Of a DNA stretch of 64,000 bases, positions 9,277 to 19,328 are shown in pieces. Each line of letters begins with the position of its first letter. Within the stretch, counting starts at the first letter, position 1. The notes under the pieces are model-generated. The model searched no databases. It was not told where the DNA came from and saw only the letters and a program-made list of their open reading frames with translations. A program made the translations under genes and the position numbers. The stretch is from Prevotella sp. (GTDB lineage: Bacteria > Bacteroidota > Bacteroidia > Bacteroidales > Bacteroidaceae), in the NCBI GenBank assembly GCA_022769285.1, contig JALEKD010000011.1:16046-80045 (forward strand). The letters are read 5' to 3'.

Positions 9277-9447
9277 CGTTAGGGTGCCGAAAGCCAGCGC
9301 CAAGCCTACCGGGAGTGCTTCCTGTTTCTGGAAAGAGAAGTTCCGCAGGTTTGGATGGCCGCTTCCTCCAGGTCCGCGGCTGACGGTGCTGGTGGGGTGG
9401 GGGATAGCCCTGTTTTGTGGAGCGGAGAAAAAAAAGTTGGCGGTTTG

Positions 9448-9479
9448 TTTGGTAATATGGTCGAATATAGTTAACTTTG
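9448..9479 (+). promoter_or_regulatory. Promoter for the FAD oxidoreductase gene
   Basis: TTTG at 9448-9451 and TAACTTTG at 9472-9479 are separated by 20 bases, an almost ideal Bacteroidota promoter. It implies an untranslated leader of about 130 bases before the ATG at 9617. No riboswitch family could be recognised in that leader. Confidence 0.7.
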
Positions 9480-9616
9480 TGAACTAAAGGTTTGGTACTG
9501 CGGTTGTTTCATCCTCTATGACTACTGCATATCCTGCGCCTTGTGGCTGATGCCGATAGGCTGGCCGAAGCTATGCTTGGAAACTCTATTCAAGTCTAAA
9601 AATACAACCTAATCGA

Positions 9617-11332
9617 ATGAAACCAAAGACATTGAGCATGATGCTGCGCAGAGCAGCCCTCACGCTGATAGCCCCGTTGGCCATGGCCCTCCCGGCCAGT
9701 GCCGCCGACGATTATCAGGTAGACGTATGTGTGTATGGTGCCACCCCGGCGGGCATCATGGCCGCCTGTGCCGCCAAGAGCGAAGGCAAGAGTGTACTAC
9801 TCATAGAGCCGGGCCGCCGTATAGGCGGCATGACAGCCGGCGGACTGGGCTGGACAGACCTGTATCATCCCGCTGAGGTGCTAAAGGGCTACTCCCGCAA
9901 GTTCTATAAACGCATTGCGGCCGCCTATGGCCAGACGGGCATCAAGATAACCTTTGAGCCTAAGGTGGCGTTGGCCGTTTTCGACCGGTTCCTTACCGAG
10001 AACGGTATCAATGACGTCTTGTACCGCTACCGCATCGTCCAGGCCAACAAGACGGCCAACAATATCGATGCCATAGTACTCGAGTCGGCCGACGCACCCC
10101 AGACGGCTGCCCACAAGACCGTCAAGGCCCGGGTGTACCTGGACTGCAGCTACGAGGGCGACCTCATGGCCCGTGCCGGAGTATCATACACCATCGGCCG
10201 CGAGGCTAATGATAAGTACGGAGAAACCAAAAACGGTGTGCAGATGCTCAACAAGCATCAGTTTCCCGATGGTGTAGACCCCTATAAGGTCAAGGACGAC
10301 CCCTCCAGCGGCCTGCTCTGGGGCATCCTGCCCGACGAGGTGGGCCAGACGGGCCAGGGCGACAGCCACGTACAGGCTTACAACTTCCGCCTTACCCTTA
10401 CCTACGACCCGGCTAACCGTATTCCTATTACCGATACCAAGCCCGACAACTACGACCCGTCTAAGTACGAGCTGCTGATACGCCTGAAGGAGGTGTCGCC
10501 GTGGAAGACTTACGAGGACTGCCTCAAGTGGTCCAAGATGCCGAACTCCAAGTGCGACATGAACAACCAGGGCGCTTTCTCGACCGACATGATCGGTTAC
10601 AGCTGGAACTACCCCGAAGCCTCTTACGCCGAGCGCGAGCGTATCTACAAGGAACACTTGGACTATACCAAAGGTCTGCTCTATTTTATGTGGACAGATG
10701 AGCGCATCCCGGCCAACATTCGCGCCGACCTGGCCAAGTGGGGATGGCCCAAGGATGAGTATGAGGACAACGGGCACATCACCCCGCAGCTATATGTACG
10801 CGAGTCGCGCCGTATGTTGGGCCGCATGGTGATGACGCAGGCTCACTGTACCGGCGAGGCCGTGGTGAGCGACCCCATAGGCTGGGCCGACTACACCATG
10901 GACTCTCACAACTGCGGCCGGTACGTGGTTAACGGCATGGTCAAGAACGAGGGCGACGTGCAGATATACATCAAGAACCCCTACAACGTGTCGTATCGCG
11001 CCGTAACCCCCCAGGCCAGCGAGGCGCGCAACCTTATCGTGCCTGTGTGCCTCTCGGCCTCGCACATCGCCTTTGGCTCCATCCGTATGGAACCCATCTA
11101 CATGGTGCTGGGCGAAACCTGCGGACTGGCTGCCGTCGAGGCTATCAATAAGCATGCCGGCTGCGTACAGGAGGTCGATGCCAGCGTGGTGATGAGCCGT
11201 TTTGCCGAGCGCGACCGATCTGAGAACCCCACGGGCGACACCGCCTCGCGCTGCCCAGACATCTACGACAATTACTTTGACAACCTGCAGCGGGCCAAGG
11301 ACTTGGCCACTGGCACCCGCCAGGCCGAGTAA
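9617..11332 (+). CDS. Secreted FAD-dependent oxidoreductase
   Basis: A 571-residue protein with a signal peptide (residues 1-29, ending ALPASA) followed at once by a Rossmann FAD-binding segment, VCVYGATPAGIMAACAAKS, with a second FAD-contact stretch in LLIEPGRRIGGMTAGG. This matches the FAD_oxidored family common in Bacteroidota secretomes, often labelled xanthan-lyase-like although the substrate is generally unknown. The export signal points to a periplasmic or surface substrate. It is followed after 54 bases by another secreted protein and probably shares its transcript. The reaction cannot be determined from sequence. Confidence 0.85.
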   Translation: MKPKTLSMMLRRAALTLIAPLAMALPASAADDYQVDVCVYGATPAGIMAACAAKSEGKSVLLIEPGRRIGGMTAGGLGWTDLYHPAEVLKGYSRKFYKRIAAAYGQTGIKITFEPKVALAVFDRFLTENGINDVLYRYRIVQANKTANNIDAIVLESADAPQTAAHKTVKARVYLDCSYEGDLMARAGVSYTIGREANDKYGETKNGVQMLNKHQFPDGVDPYKVKDDPSSGLLWGILPDEVGQTGQGDSHVQAYNFRLTLTYDPANRIPITDTKPDNYDPSKYELLIRLKEVSPWKTYEDCLKWSKMPNSKCDMNNQGAFSTDMIGYSWNYPEASYAERERIYKEHLDYTKGLLYFMWTDERIPANIRADLAKWGWPKDEYEDNGHITPQLYVRESRRMLGRMVMTQAHCTGEAVVSDPIGWADYTMDSHNCGRYVVNGMVKNEGDVQIYIKNPYNVSYRAVTPQASEARNLIVPVCLSASHIAFGSIRMEPIYMVLGETCGLAAVEAINKHAGCVQEVDASVVMSRFAERDRSENPTGDTASRCPDIYDNYFDNLQRAKDLATGTRQAE

Positions 11333-11386
11333 GGAGGCTATACGTCAACAGAATAATAACTAAAACAACCAATATTACAAAATTAT

Positions 11387-13390
11387 ATGAAGAAACAACT
11401 ACAACTGTTGTCAGCCGCTGCGCTGATGACCCTGGGTGCCCATGCCCAGACCGTATCGGTCGATGTTACCGACCGCCTGTTGGTCAACCCCGACTTCGAA
11501 CTGTATGAGAAAGACTGCACCCCCGTAGCCTTCAAGGGCGCCGAGGATGTCGAGGCCGCTGCCGGCCTGGCCTTTGGCTGGTCGCAGAACCCCGAGGAGT
11601 TCGACGGCGATGCCCGCGGACTGGTCCAGACCACCAAGAACTATCATGGCAACGCGCTCTACTATTGCAGCCAGGCCACTTTCCCCGATGAGTTCAAGTT
11701 CTACCAGCGCATCCCCGCTGCCAAGCTCACTCCCGGCCTCTACAAGGTCTCCTGCCTTATGTGGGTCGAGAAGGACATGTACGGCAGTACCTGCCTCTAC
11801 GCCAATAAGAACGTGAAGTACTACACCACGGCCGGCTACTACAAGGGCAAGGCCATCGTGGACACCGATGAGGAGCGCGGCTTCTCTGACTATGCCGGCG
11901 GTAACCCCTCGGCACGCTGGATGCGTCCTGTCTTCGTCTACGTGCAGGTGGGCGAGGGCGAGGACTTAGAGATAGGCATCCGTACCAGTAGCTTTAACAA
12001 CGGATTCAACACCAAGAACGCCGGTACCTTCTCGGTCGACGACTTCCATATCGAGAAAGTGCTCTCGCAGCCTGGTAAGACCCCTACGGAGTTCTCGGCC
12101 GAGGTGCTCCAGAACAACGACTTCGAGCTCAATTCCGAGGGCGAGCCTTTTGCCAGCGTGGGCAAGAGCACCTGGTGGAAATGGGACGACATAGCCCCCA
12201 GCGGTGGTGTCTACGGCTGGGATACCAGCACGGTTACCGACAACTGTGGCCTGACTAATGGTGGCGGCAAGGCCCAGAATATCAGCGGCAAGCTCACCTA
12301 CTGGGTTAATTCTAAGGGCGAGCCTATCCCTGACGACTATACACTCAGCCAGATGGTCTCGGCCTCTGACCTTGAGCCTGGTATCTACGAGCTCAGCGCC
12401 CGTATCTGGTCATTTACTACTCAGTATGGCAAGGGCCGTCTCTTCGCCGACAACGGCAGCGAGACCGACGTGGCCTACTATGGCGTGGAAAGTCAGTACG
12501 AGGGCAATGTAGAGGAGGGCGAGAAAGCCACCTTCTTCGGTTACCCCGGTGCTAATACCAATGGTTATCGCCGCCATGAGGAGATGTTTGTCAACATTCC
12601 TGTCGATGACAATGTAGACAATGTCCAGGTGGGTATCAAGAGCGGAGCAGGTGTGGCCGCCGCTGCTGGCCATGGCGTTATGCACCTCGACTTCGTGCGC
12701 TTCTACAAAGTGTCTAACCTGCCTATGACCCTCGATGCCGACGACAACACGGGCAGCTCGCTCAGCGCTAAGAATGACATGCGCGTAACCCTGAAGCGCC
12801 GGTTCGACAACAAGGCATGGAATACCGTGTGTCTGCCCTTTGCCCTGGATGCAGCCGATATTACCGCCATCTTTGGCAAGGGCGCCCGCGTGGCCGCCTT
12901 TACCGGAGTTAAGGGCACCGACCTGCTCTTTACCACGGTCGATAAGATGGAGGCTGGCAAGCCTTACATCATTCAGCCCACCGATGTGCTTCCCTCGCCT
13001 ATGATTATCGACGATGTCAACATCACCGCTACCGAGGCAACCAGCGTAGAGCAGGGTGGCTACACCCTGAAGGGCAGCTTTGCCCCGATGGCCGTCAGTG
13101 CGGCCGATAACACCAGGTTAGTGCTCAGCACCACGGCCGATGACAACCAGCTCACCGTGCCCAGCGAGGACGGTACGGTAGCCGGCTTCGGTGCCGTCGT
13201 GCTCAATCCGGCCCAGACCGCCGGCCTGCGTATTCTCATCGATGGTGTGGCCACCGGCATTACCGCTCCCAGCATCACCACCGCAGAGGGTTCCGCCAAT
13301 GACCGTATATACAACCTTAATGGTCAGCGCGTAGAGCAGCTGAGCCGTGGGGTCAACATCGTTAACGGCAAGAAGATTATCAAGAAGTAA
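11387..13390 (+). CDS. Large secreted protein with two jelly-roll-like repeats and a Prevotella-type tail
   Basis: No enzyme family was recognised in this 667-residue protein. After a signal peptide ending at AHAQ (residue 20) it has two similar segments of about 200 residues. Each begins with an N-DFEL motif (NPDFELYE near 29, NNDFELNS near 244) and contains a LTPGLYKVS or LEPGIYELS strand, a pattern seen in carbohydrate-binding beta-sandwich modules. A third region holds WNTVCLPFAL, seen in many secreted Bacteroidales proteins. The end, YNLNGQRV...GVNIVNGKKIIKK, matches the short C-terminal tail shared by many Prevotella exoproteins. Likely a binding or surface protein working with the upstream oxidoreductase. 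Confidence 0.8.
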   Translation: MKKQLQLLSAAALMTLGAHAQTVSVDVTDRLLVNPDFELYEKDCTPVAFKGAEDVEAAAGLAFGWSQNPEEFDGDARGLVQTTKNYHGNALYYCSQATFPDEFKFYQRIPAAKLTPGLYKVSCLMWVEKDMYGSTCLYANKNVKYYTTAGYYKGKAIVDTDEERGFSDYAGGNPSARWMRPVFVYVQVGEGEDLEIGIRTSSFNNGFNTKNAGTFSVDDFHIEKVLSQPGKTPTEFSAEVLQNNDFELNSEGEPFASVGKSTWWKWDDIAPSGGVYGWDTSTVTDNCGLTNGGGKAQNISGKLTYWVNSKGEPIPDDYTLSQMVSASDLEPGIYELSARIWSFTTQYGKGRLFADNGSETDVAYYGVESQYEGNVEEGEKATFFGYPGANTNGYRRHEEMFVNIPVDDNVDNVQVGIKSGAGVAAAAGHGVMHLDFVRFYKVSNLPMTLDADDNTGSSLSAKNDMRVTLKRRFDNKAWNTVCLPFALDAADITAIFGKGARVAAFTGVKGTDLLFTTVDKMEAGKPYIIQPTDVLPSPMIIDDVNITATEATSVEQGGYTLKGSFAPMAVSAADNTRLVLSTTADDNQLTVPSEDGTVAGFGAVVLNPAQTAGLRILIDGVATGITAPSITTAEGSANDRIYNLNGQRVEQLSRGVNIVNGKKIIKK

Positions 13391-13444
13391 GCCGCCACGG
13401 GCCGCCCAGTCTGGCAGGCCCGTACGGTGAATGAATAACTTTAG

Positions 13445-13499
13445 GGTGGCCTCCGTCCGCAGTCGTGTCAGTACACGTGCGGTGGAGGCCACCTCTTTT
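13445..13499 (+). terminator. Strong intrinsic terminator
   Basis: A long GC-rich hairpin: GGTGGCCTCC at 13445 pairs with GGAGGCCACC ending at 13493, extended inward by TCCGCA and TGCGG, then CTCTTTTG. It ends the unit of two secreted proteins. Confidence 0.85.
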
Positions 13500-13593
13500 G
13501 TGTAGTCCGCGGTGTAAGTGCGCGCTACTCATGGCCTTGGCCCTATATAGGTGCGTTGTTGCGGGGCAAAAAATAAAAAACTTGGTTATTTCC

Positions 13594-13624
13594 TTTGTAG
13601 TGTCTACGGCTTGCACTATCTTTG
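13594..13624 (+). promoter_or_regulatory. Promoter for the glycosyltransferase-mfd unit
   Basis: TTTG at 13594-13597 and TATCTTTG at 13617-13624 with exactly 19 bases between them match the Bacteroidota consensus. The ATG at 13642 lies 18 bases downstream. This also shows that the in-frame start further upstream at 13465 is not used. Confidence 0.8.
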
Positions 13625-13641
13625 CAGAAAAATCAGATGAT

Positions 13642-14394
13642 ATGACTACCAGCGATAGCATTGTAATTATCCCCACATATAACGAGAAGGAGAACATCGA
13701 GAAGATTATCCGTGCCGTGTTTGCCCTCCCCAAATGTTTCCACATCCTGGTTATCGACGACGGCAGCCCCGATGGTACCGCACAGATAGTACACAGGCTG
13801 ATGGACACCGAGTTTGCTGGCCGCCTGTTTATCATTGAGCGTAGCGGCAAGTGGGGCTTGGGCACCGCCTACATCACGGGCTTCAAATGGGCCCTCAGCC
13901 ATGGCTACGAGTACATCTTTGAGATGGACGCCGACTTCAGCCATGATCCACAGGACCTGCCCCGTCTCTACGCAGCCTGCCATGACGAGGGCTACGACGT
14001 GGTCATCGGGTCGCGGTACGTCAGTGGGGTCAACGTGGTCAACTGGCCCATCGGGCGAGTGCTGATGAGCTACTTCGCGTCTAAGTATGTGCGCCTCGTG
14101 ACAGGCTTCAAGGTTCACGACACCACGGCGGGTTTCAAGTGTTACCGTCGCCGCGTACTGGCCACCATTCCCCTGGACAGGGTGAGGTTCAAGGGCTACG
14201 CCTTTCAGATAGAGATGAAGTACACGGCCTACAAGATAGGCTTCAAGATTAAGGAGGTGCCCGTAATCTTCGTGAACCGCCGCGAGGGAGTCAGCAAGAT
14301 GAACGGCGGCATCTTCGGCGAGGCTTTCTTCGGCGTGATGCGTCTGCGCTGGGATGGCTGGTTCCGCAAGTACCCAGCCCTGCCTAAGGACTAA
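13642..14394 (+). CDS. Polyprenol monophosphomannose synthase-like glycosyltransferase
   Basis: A 250-residue GT2 enzyme resembling dolichol-phosphate mannose synthase (DPM1), which loads a sugar from a nucleotide donor onto a polyprenyl phosphate. Motifs in order: VIIPTYNEKENIEKII near the N-terminus, IDDGSPDGT, then the metal-binding EMDADFSHDP, and a C-terminal half with GYAFQIEMKY and NRREGVSKM. There is no membrane-anchor domain, as in the soluble DPM1 form. It starts 18 bases after a good promoter and is followed 31 bases later by mfd. The sugar cannot be assigned; mannose is the family default. Confidence 0.9.
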   Translation: MTTSDSIVIIPTYNEKENIEKIIRAVFALPKCFHILVIDDGSPDGTAQIVHRLMDTEFAGRLFIIERSGKWGLGTAYITGFKWALSHGYEYIFEMDADFSHDPQDLPRLYAACHDEGYDVVIGSRYVSGVNVVNWPIGRVLMSYFASKYVRLVTGFKVHDTTAGFKCYRRRVLATIPLDRVRFKGYAFQIEMKYTAYKIGFKIKEVPVIFVNRREGVSKMNGGIFGEAFFGVMRLRWDGWFRKYPALPKD

Positions 14395-14425
14395 GTAGGC
14401 TTCCCCGGGAGCGGGGGTGTTAGAT

Positions 14426-17400
14426 ATGACTATACAAGAGTTAAGTACGCTATACGGAGCGTGCCCCCAGGCGGGTGCGCTTATGAAGGTTCTGGCCGAT
14501 GCCTCGGTGGCCCGCATATTCATGCAGGGCATCCAGGCATCGGCCACACCGTTATTGTTTGCCAGCGTGGCCGACCGTCTCAGTCAGTCGGCCGTATTCA
14601 TACTGCCCGATGCCGATGAGGCTGGCTATTTCTACCACGACCTTACCCAGGTGCTGGGCCAGGAGCGGGTGCTCTTCTTCCCCTCGGGTTACCGTCGATC
14701 GGCCAAGTACGGCCAGCGCGATGCCGCCAATGAGATACTCCGTACCGAGGTACTGAGCCGCGTTACCTCGCTGGGCGACAGCGGTGCCCGCCCTGTCTAC
14801 GTGGTGACCAGTCCCGAGGCCCTGGCCGAGTTGGTCGTGTCCAAGAAGAATATTGACGACCGGCGTGTACATCTGTCCACGGGGCAGACGGTAGATGTAA
14901 CGGCCGTGGTACACCGGCTGCGAGAACTGGGCTTTGAGATGGTAGACTACGTGTACGAGCCCGGGCAGTTCGCCCAGCGTGGCAGCATCATCGATGTGTA
15001 CTCATACTCCTGCGAGTATCCCTTCCGAATAGACTTCTTCGGTGACGAGATAGACACTATCCGCACCTTTGATGTTCAGGACCAGCTGTCCAAGGACCGC
15101 AAGACCGAGATAGACATACTGCCCGAACTGGCTGCTACCTCGACCGAGCGCGTGTCGTTCCTGCGGTTCATACCGGCCGACACCCTGTTAGTGGCGCGCG
15201 ACTTCAGTTACCTTACCAGCGTGGTCGGGCGTATATATCAGGACGGCTTCTCGTCGCAGGCTCTCACCGAGCGGTTAGAGGGAGCCACCGAGATGGAACG
15301 CGACCAGATTGTACGCGAAATGCGTAAGGAGTGGGCGCTGTGTGCCCCCTCGCAGTTTGCCGGGGATATGGCCGCCTTCAGGCAGGTAACCTTTGGCGCC
15401 AATGCCGGTGAACGCATAGACGATGTCGACCGCGACCACAGTGCTGTGCTCCGCTTCGATATCACCCCCCAGCCCCTCTATCACAAGAACTTCGACCTGC
15501 TGCGTCAGTCTCTTGAAGACTATCTGCTCCGGGGCTATCACCTCTACATTCTGGCCGACAGTGCCAAACAGCAACAGCGTCTGCGCGAGATTTTCACCGA
15601 GATGGGCAGCGACCGCGAGCGTGCCTCGTACGACGCTCAGCGTGGCGGCATCGAATTTGAGGGCGTAGACCACACTCTGCACAGCGGATTTGCCGACAAT
15701 GACCTGCGCATCTGCTGTTTTACAGACCACCAGATATTTGACCGTTTCCACAAGTACAGCCTGCGCAGCGACCACGCCCGTACGGGCAAGATGGCGCTTA
15801 CCATGAAGGAACTCTACGAGCTGGAACCGGGCGACTACATTGTCCATGCCGACCTCGGCATCGGCAAGTTTGGCGGCCTGGTGCGTGTACCGGTCGGCGA
15901 CAGTTACCAGGAGGTGATACGCATCATCTATCAGCACAACGACAAGGTGGATGTGTCTATCCACTCACTTTATAAGATTAGTAAGTACCGCCGTCAGGAC
16001 ACCGGCGAGCCTCCCCGTCTTTCCACCTTGGGTACGGGTGCCTGGGAACGTCTCAAGGAGCGCACCAAGAAGCGTATCAAGGACATAGCCCGCGACCTCA
16101 TCAAACTCTATGCCCGCCGCCGCCACGAAAAGGGCTTTTCTTTTAGTGCCGATACCTTTATGCAGCACGAGTTAGAGGCCAGTTTCCTCTACGAGGACAC
16201 TCCTGACCAGCTCCGTGCCACCCAGGATGTCAAGGCAGACATGGAGAGAGCTCTCCCCATGGACCGCCTTGTTTGCGGTGATGTGGGGTTCGGCAAGACG
16301 GAGGTGGCAGTACGCGCGGCATTCAAGGCAGCCTGCGATTCCAAGCAGGTGGCCGTCATGGTGCCCACCACGGTACTTGCCTTTCAGCACTATCAGACCT
16401 TCCGCAACCGGCTGAAGAACTTTCCCGTTCGGGTAGACTATCTGAGCCGTGCCCGAACCGCTCGGCAGACCTCGCAGGTGCTTCGCGACCTGGCCGAGGG
16501 CAAGATAGACATCCTGGTGGGTACCCACAAGCTGATAAGCAAGACCGTGAAGTGGAAGGACTTAGGCTTGCTCATCATAGACGAGGAACAGAAGTTTGGC
16601 GTGTCGACCAAGGAGAAGTTGCGCACGCTCAAGACTAATGTAGACACCCTCACTATGTCGGCCACGCCCATTCCACGCACGCTGCAGTTCTCCCTAATGG
16701 GTGCCAGGGATATGAGCATCATCCGTACGCCGCCCCCCAACCGCTACCCGGTACACACGGAGGTAGACACGTTCGACTATGGTATCATAGCTGAGGCTAT
16801 CAACTTTGAGATGAGCCGCAATGGACAGGTGTTCTTTGTCAACGACCGCATATCTAACCTCCCGGAGATAGCCCGGCTTATTAATAAATATGTACCCGAC
16901 TGCCGGGTGGCCATAGGACATGGCCAGATGCCGCCCGAGGAACTGGAGAAAGTTATCATGGGCTTCATCAACTATGACTACGACGTGTTGCTATCTACCA
17001 CCATTGTGGAGAACGGCATAGACATATCCAATGCCAATACCATCATTATCAATGATGCGCACAGGTTTGGCTTGTCGGACCTACATCAGATGAGGGGACG
17101 CGTGGGGCGTAGCAACCGCAAAGCATTCTGTTACTTGCTGGCTCCCCCAAAGGCTGCCCTGACGCCCGAAGCCCGTCGCAGGTTAGAGGCGTTGGAGAAT
17201 TTCTCCGAGTTGGGTAGCGGCTTCAACCTGGCCATGCAAGACCTGGATATCAGAGGGGCTGGCAATCTGTTAGGAGCCGAGCAGAGCGGCTTTATGGAAG
17301 ACTTGGGCTACGAAATGTACCAGAAGATACTCTCGCAGGCCGTCTCTGAGTTGAAGAACGATGAGTTCCAGGATCTGTATGCCGAAGATATAGCGCAGGG

Positions 17401-17899
17401 AAAGGACGTGAGCGGCGAGTTTGTGGCCGACTGTACCATAGAGAGCGATCTGGAAATGTATTTCCCTGACACCTATGTGCCAGGCTCAAGCGAGCGTATG
17501 CTCCTTTACCGTGAATTGGACAATATAACTGAAGACCGTGACCTGGATGCTTATCGCCAGCGGCTGATAGACCGTTTCGGCCCCATTCCCCATGAGGGCG
17601 AGGAACTGATGCAGGTCGTTTCGCTGCGCCGCTTAGGCAAGCGGCTAGGTTTTGAGAAGATTATCCTGCGCCAAGGCCGCATGGCGCTTCAGATGGTGGG
17701 CAACCCCGACAGTATGTACTATCGCAGTGCTGCCTTCGGGCGTGTGCTCGACTTCATGGCAACCCACCCGCGGCGCTGCGACCTCAAGGAGGTCAAGGGG
17801 CGGCGGCTCATGCACGTGTCAGAGATAGCCACGGTGGGCGAGGCGGTGGCCGTGCTCAGACAGATAGACGAGATACAGCCTCAGGGCGATAACCAATAG
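14426..17899 (+). CDS. mfd: Transcription-repair coupling factor
   Basis: Mfd displaces RNA polymerase stalled at DNA damage and recruits UvrA. The 1157-residue protein has the expected order: a UvrB-like N-terminal module, the polymerase-interacting domain near residues 465-530 (ELEPGDYIVHADLGIGKFGG), a RecG-like helicase with Walker A GDVGFGKTEVA near 617 and DEEQ near 718 (LLIIDEEQKFG), motif VI QMRGRVGRS, and the C-terminal TRCF domain from about 985. ATG 14426 is preferred over GTG 14417, which would add only three residues. Length and motifs are normal. Confidence 0.97.
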   Translation: MTIQELSTLYGACPQAGALMKVLADASVARIFMQGIQASATPLLFASVADRLSQSAVFILPDADEAGYFYHDLTQVLGQERVLFFPSGYRRSAKYGQRDAANEILRTEVLSRVTSLGDSGARPVYVVTSPEALAELVVSKKNIDDRRVHLSTGQTVDVTAVVHRLRELGFEMVDYVYEPGQFAQRGSIIDVYSYSCEYPFRIDFFGDEIDTIRTFDVQDQLSKDRKTEIDILPELAATSTERVSFLRFIPADTLLVARDFSYLTSVVGRIYQDGFSSQALTERLEGATEMERDQIVREMRKEWALCAPSQFAGDMAAFRQVTFGANAGERIDDVDRDHSAVLRFDITPQPLYHKNFDLLRQSLEDYLLRGYHLYILADSAKQQQRLREIFTEMGSDRERASYDAQRGGIEFEGVDHTLHSGFADNDLRICCFTDHQIFDRFHKYSLRSDHARTGKMALTMKELYELEPGDYIVHADLGIGKFGGLVRVPVGDSYQEVIRIIYQHNDKVDVSIHSLYKISKYRRQDTGEPPRLSTLGTGAWERLKERTKKRIKDIARDLIKLYARRRHEKGFSFSADTFMQHELEASFLYEDTPDQLRATQDVKADMERALPMDRLVCGDVGFGKTEVAVRAAFKAACDSKQVAVMVPTTVLAFQHYQTFRNRLKNFPVRVDYLSRARTARQTSQVLRDLAEGKIDILVGTHKLISKTVKWKDLGLLIIDEEQKFGVSTKEKLRTLKTNVDTLTMSATPIPRTLQFSLMGARDMSIIRTPPPNRYPVHTEVDTFDYGIIAEAINFEMSRNGQVFFVNDRISNLPEIARLINKYVPDCRVAIGHGQMPPEELEKVIMGFINYDYDVLLSTTIVENGIDISNANTIIINDAHRFGLSDLHQMRGRVGRSNRKAFCYLLAPPKAALTPEARRRLEALENFSELGSGFNLAMQDLDIRGAGNLLGAEQSGFMEDLGYEMYQKILSQAVSELKNDEFQDLYAEDIAQGKDVSGEFVADCTIESDLEMYFPDTYVPGSSERMLLYRELDNITEDRDLDAYRQRLIDRFGPIPHEGEELMQVVSLRRLGKRLGFEKIILRQGRMALQMVGNPDSMYYRSAAFGRVLDFMATHPRRCDLKEVKGRRLMHVSEIATVGEAVAVLRQIDEIQPQGDNQ

Positions 17900-17909
17900 A
17901 TACAGGCTT

Positions 17910-19328
17910 ATGATGATAGTGATTACCATACTGGTTTACTTCTGCGTATTACTCGGTTTCAGTAGACTTACGGCGCGCCGTTCAGACAATGATACGTTCT
18001 TCCGGGCCAATCGGCGGTCGCCGTGGTACATGGTGGCGTTTGGCATGGTGGGCGCATCCATATCGGGTGTTACCTTTGTGTCGGTTCCGGGCATGGTGTC
18101 AACCACCGATATGACCTATTTGCAAACCTGCATGGGCTTTATCGTGGGCTATTTTGTCGTGGCTTATGTCCTGCTGCCCATCTACTACCGTTACGACCTT
18201 ACCACCATCTACTCCTATCTACGTCTGCGGTTAGGCCGGCGTTCCTATCTGTCGGGTGCCTCGTTTTTCCTGCTGTCCAAGATGACAGGGGCAGCGGCTC
18301 GCTTCTATGTAGTGTGTATCATTCTGCAGCGCTTCGTGTTCGATGGTATGGGCATTCCGTTCGCGGTAACCGTGCCGCTTATGGTAGCGCTGATATGGCT
18401 TTACACCCGGCGTGGGGGAGTGAAGACCCTGGTATGGACCGACTCCTTTCAGACGCTCTGCATGTTTGCTGCTCTGATACTCATCATCGTGCATGTGATG
18501 GGAGCCTTGGATATGGACTTGTCCACGGCTGTGCATGCCGTGTCGACCAATGTGCATAGTAAGGTGTTCGTGTTTGACGACTGGCTGTCGCGCCAGAATT
18601 TTTTCAAGCAGTTTCTGAGTGGTGTGTTTATCGTGGTGGTGATGACGGGACTGGACCAGGATATGATGCAGAAGAACTTGACGTGCAAGACGCTGAGCGA
18701 GGCTCAGAAGGACATGTGCTCTTATGGCTTCGCTTTTCTTCCGGCTAATCTGCTGTTCCTCTCCTTGGGTATTCTGCTAACCTTGTTGGCTGGGCAGATG
18801 GGTGTAAGCGCCACCGGTGACGACCTTTTGCCCGCCTTTGCCGCCTCGGGACTGCTGGGCAATACCGTGGTAGTGCTGTTTACCATCGGCATTGTCGCCG
18901 CGTCGTTCTCCAGTGCCGACTCGGCCCTCACGGCACTTACCACCTCGTTCTGTGTAGACCTGTGTGGGCGCTCGGCCGATGAGGGGTTGCGCCGCAAGGC
19001 CCATGTGGGCATAGCGGTGGTTTTCATGGCCTTTATCCTGCTGTTCCGGATATTCAATAATACCAGTCTGATAGATGCCATCTATGTAATGTGTTCCTAT
19101 ACGTACGGCCCGCTGTTAGGCATGTTTGCCTTTGCCCTGCTGACCCGTCGGGCGGTGGCCGACCGCTGGGTGCCTTATATCGCGGTGGCCTCGCCCATCA
19201 TCTGCTGGGTGGCAGAGAGTCTCACCACCGCCCTGACCACCTACCGCTTTGGCTACGAGTTGCTCATGCTCAATGGGGCGCTTACCTTTGCAGGTCTGTG
19301 GGCCGTGAGCTGCCGGACTAAAGGATAA
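17910..19328 (+). CDS. Sodium:solute symporter family transporter
   Basis: A 472-residue membrane protein of the SSS family, which uses the sodium gradient to import small solutes such as sugars, amino acids or carboxylates. About 13 hydrophobic helices are visible. Family features include the N-terminal DTFFRANRRSPWYMVAFGMV segment, GASISGVTFVSVPG, the central FIVVVMTGLDQDMMQKNL and FSSADSALTALTTSF. Substrate cannot be predicted. It starts ten bases after mfd and so is probably cotranscribed, and its last 11 bases overlap the convergent phosphatase gene. Confidence 0.9.
   Translation: MMIVITILVYFCVLLGFSRLTARRSDNDTFFRANRRSPWYMVAFGMVGASISGVTFVSVPGMVSTTDMTYLQTCMGFIVGYFVVAYVLLPIYYRYDLTTIYSYLRLRLGRRSYLSGASFFLLSKMTGAAARFYVVCIILQRFVFDGMGIPFAVTVPLMVALIWLYTRRGGVKTLVWTDSFQTLCMFAALILIIVHVMGALDMDLSTAVHAVSTNVHSKVFVFDDWLSRQNFFKQFLSGVFIVVVMTGLDQDMMQKNLTCKTLSEAQKDMCSYGFAFLPANLLFLSLGILLTLLAGQMGVSATGDDLLPAFAASGLLGNTVVVLFTIGIVAASFSSADSALTALTTSFCVDLCGRSADEGLRRKAHVGIAVVFMAFILLFRIFNNTSLIDAIYVMCSYTYGPLLGMFAFALLTRRAVADRWVPYIAVASPIICWVAESLTTALTTYRFGYELLMLNGALTFAGLWAVSCRTKG

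Noticed and set aside
9092..9487. 131-codon frame in the intergenic region
   Set aside because: It crosses repeat copy A and its translation (WEPSLAYWKPSLETW type) follows the repeat period, with no domain.
13465..13641. Upstream extension of the glycosyltransferase
   Set aside because: A consensus promoter lies inside the extension, so translation must start at 13642.
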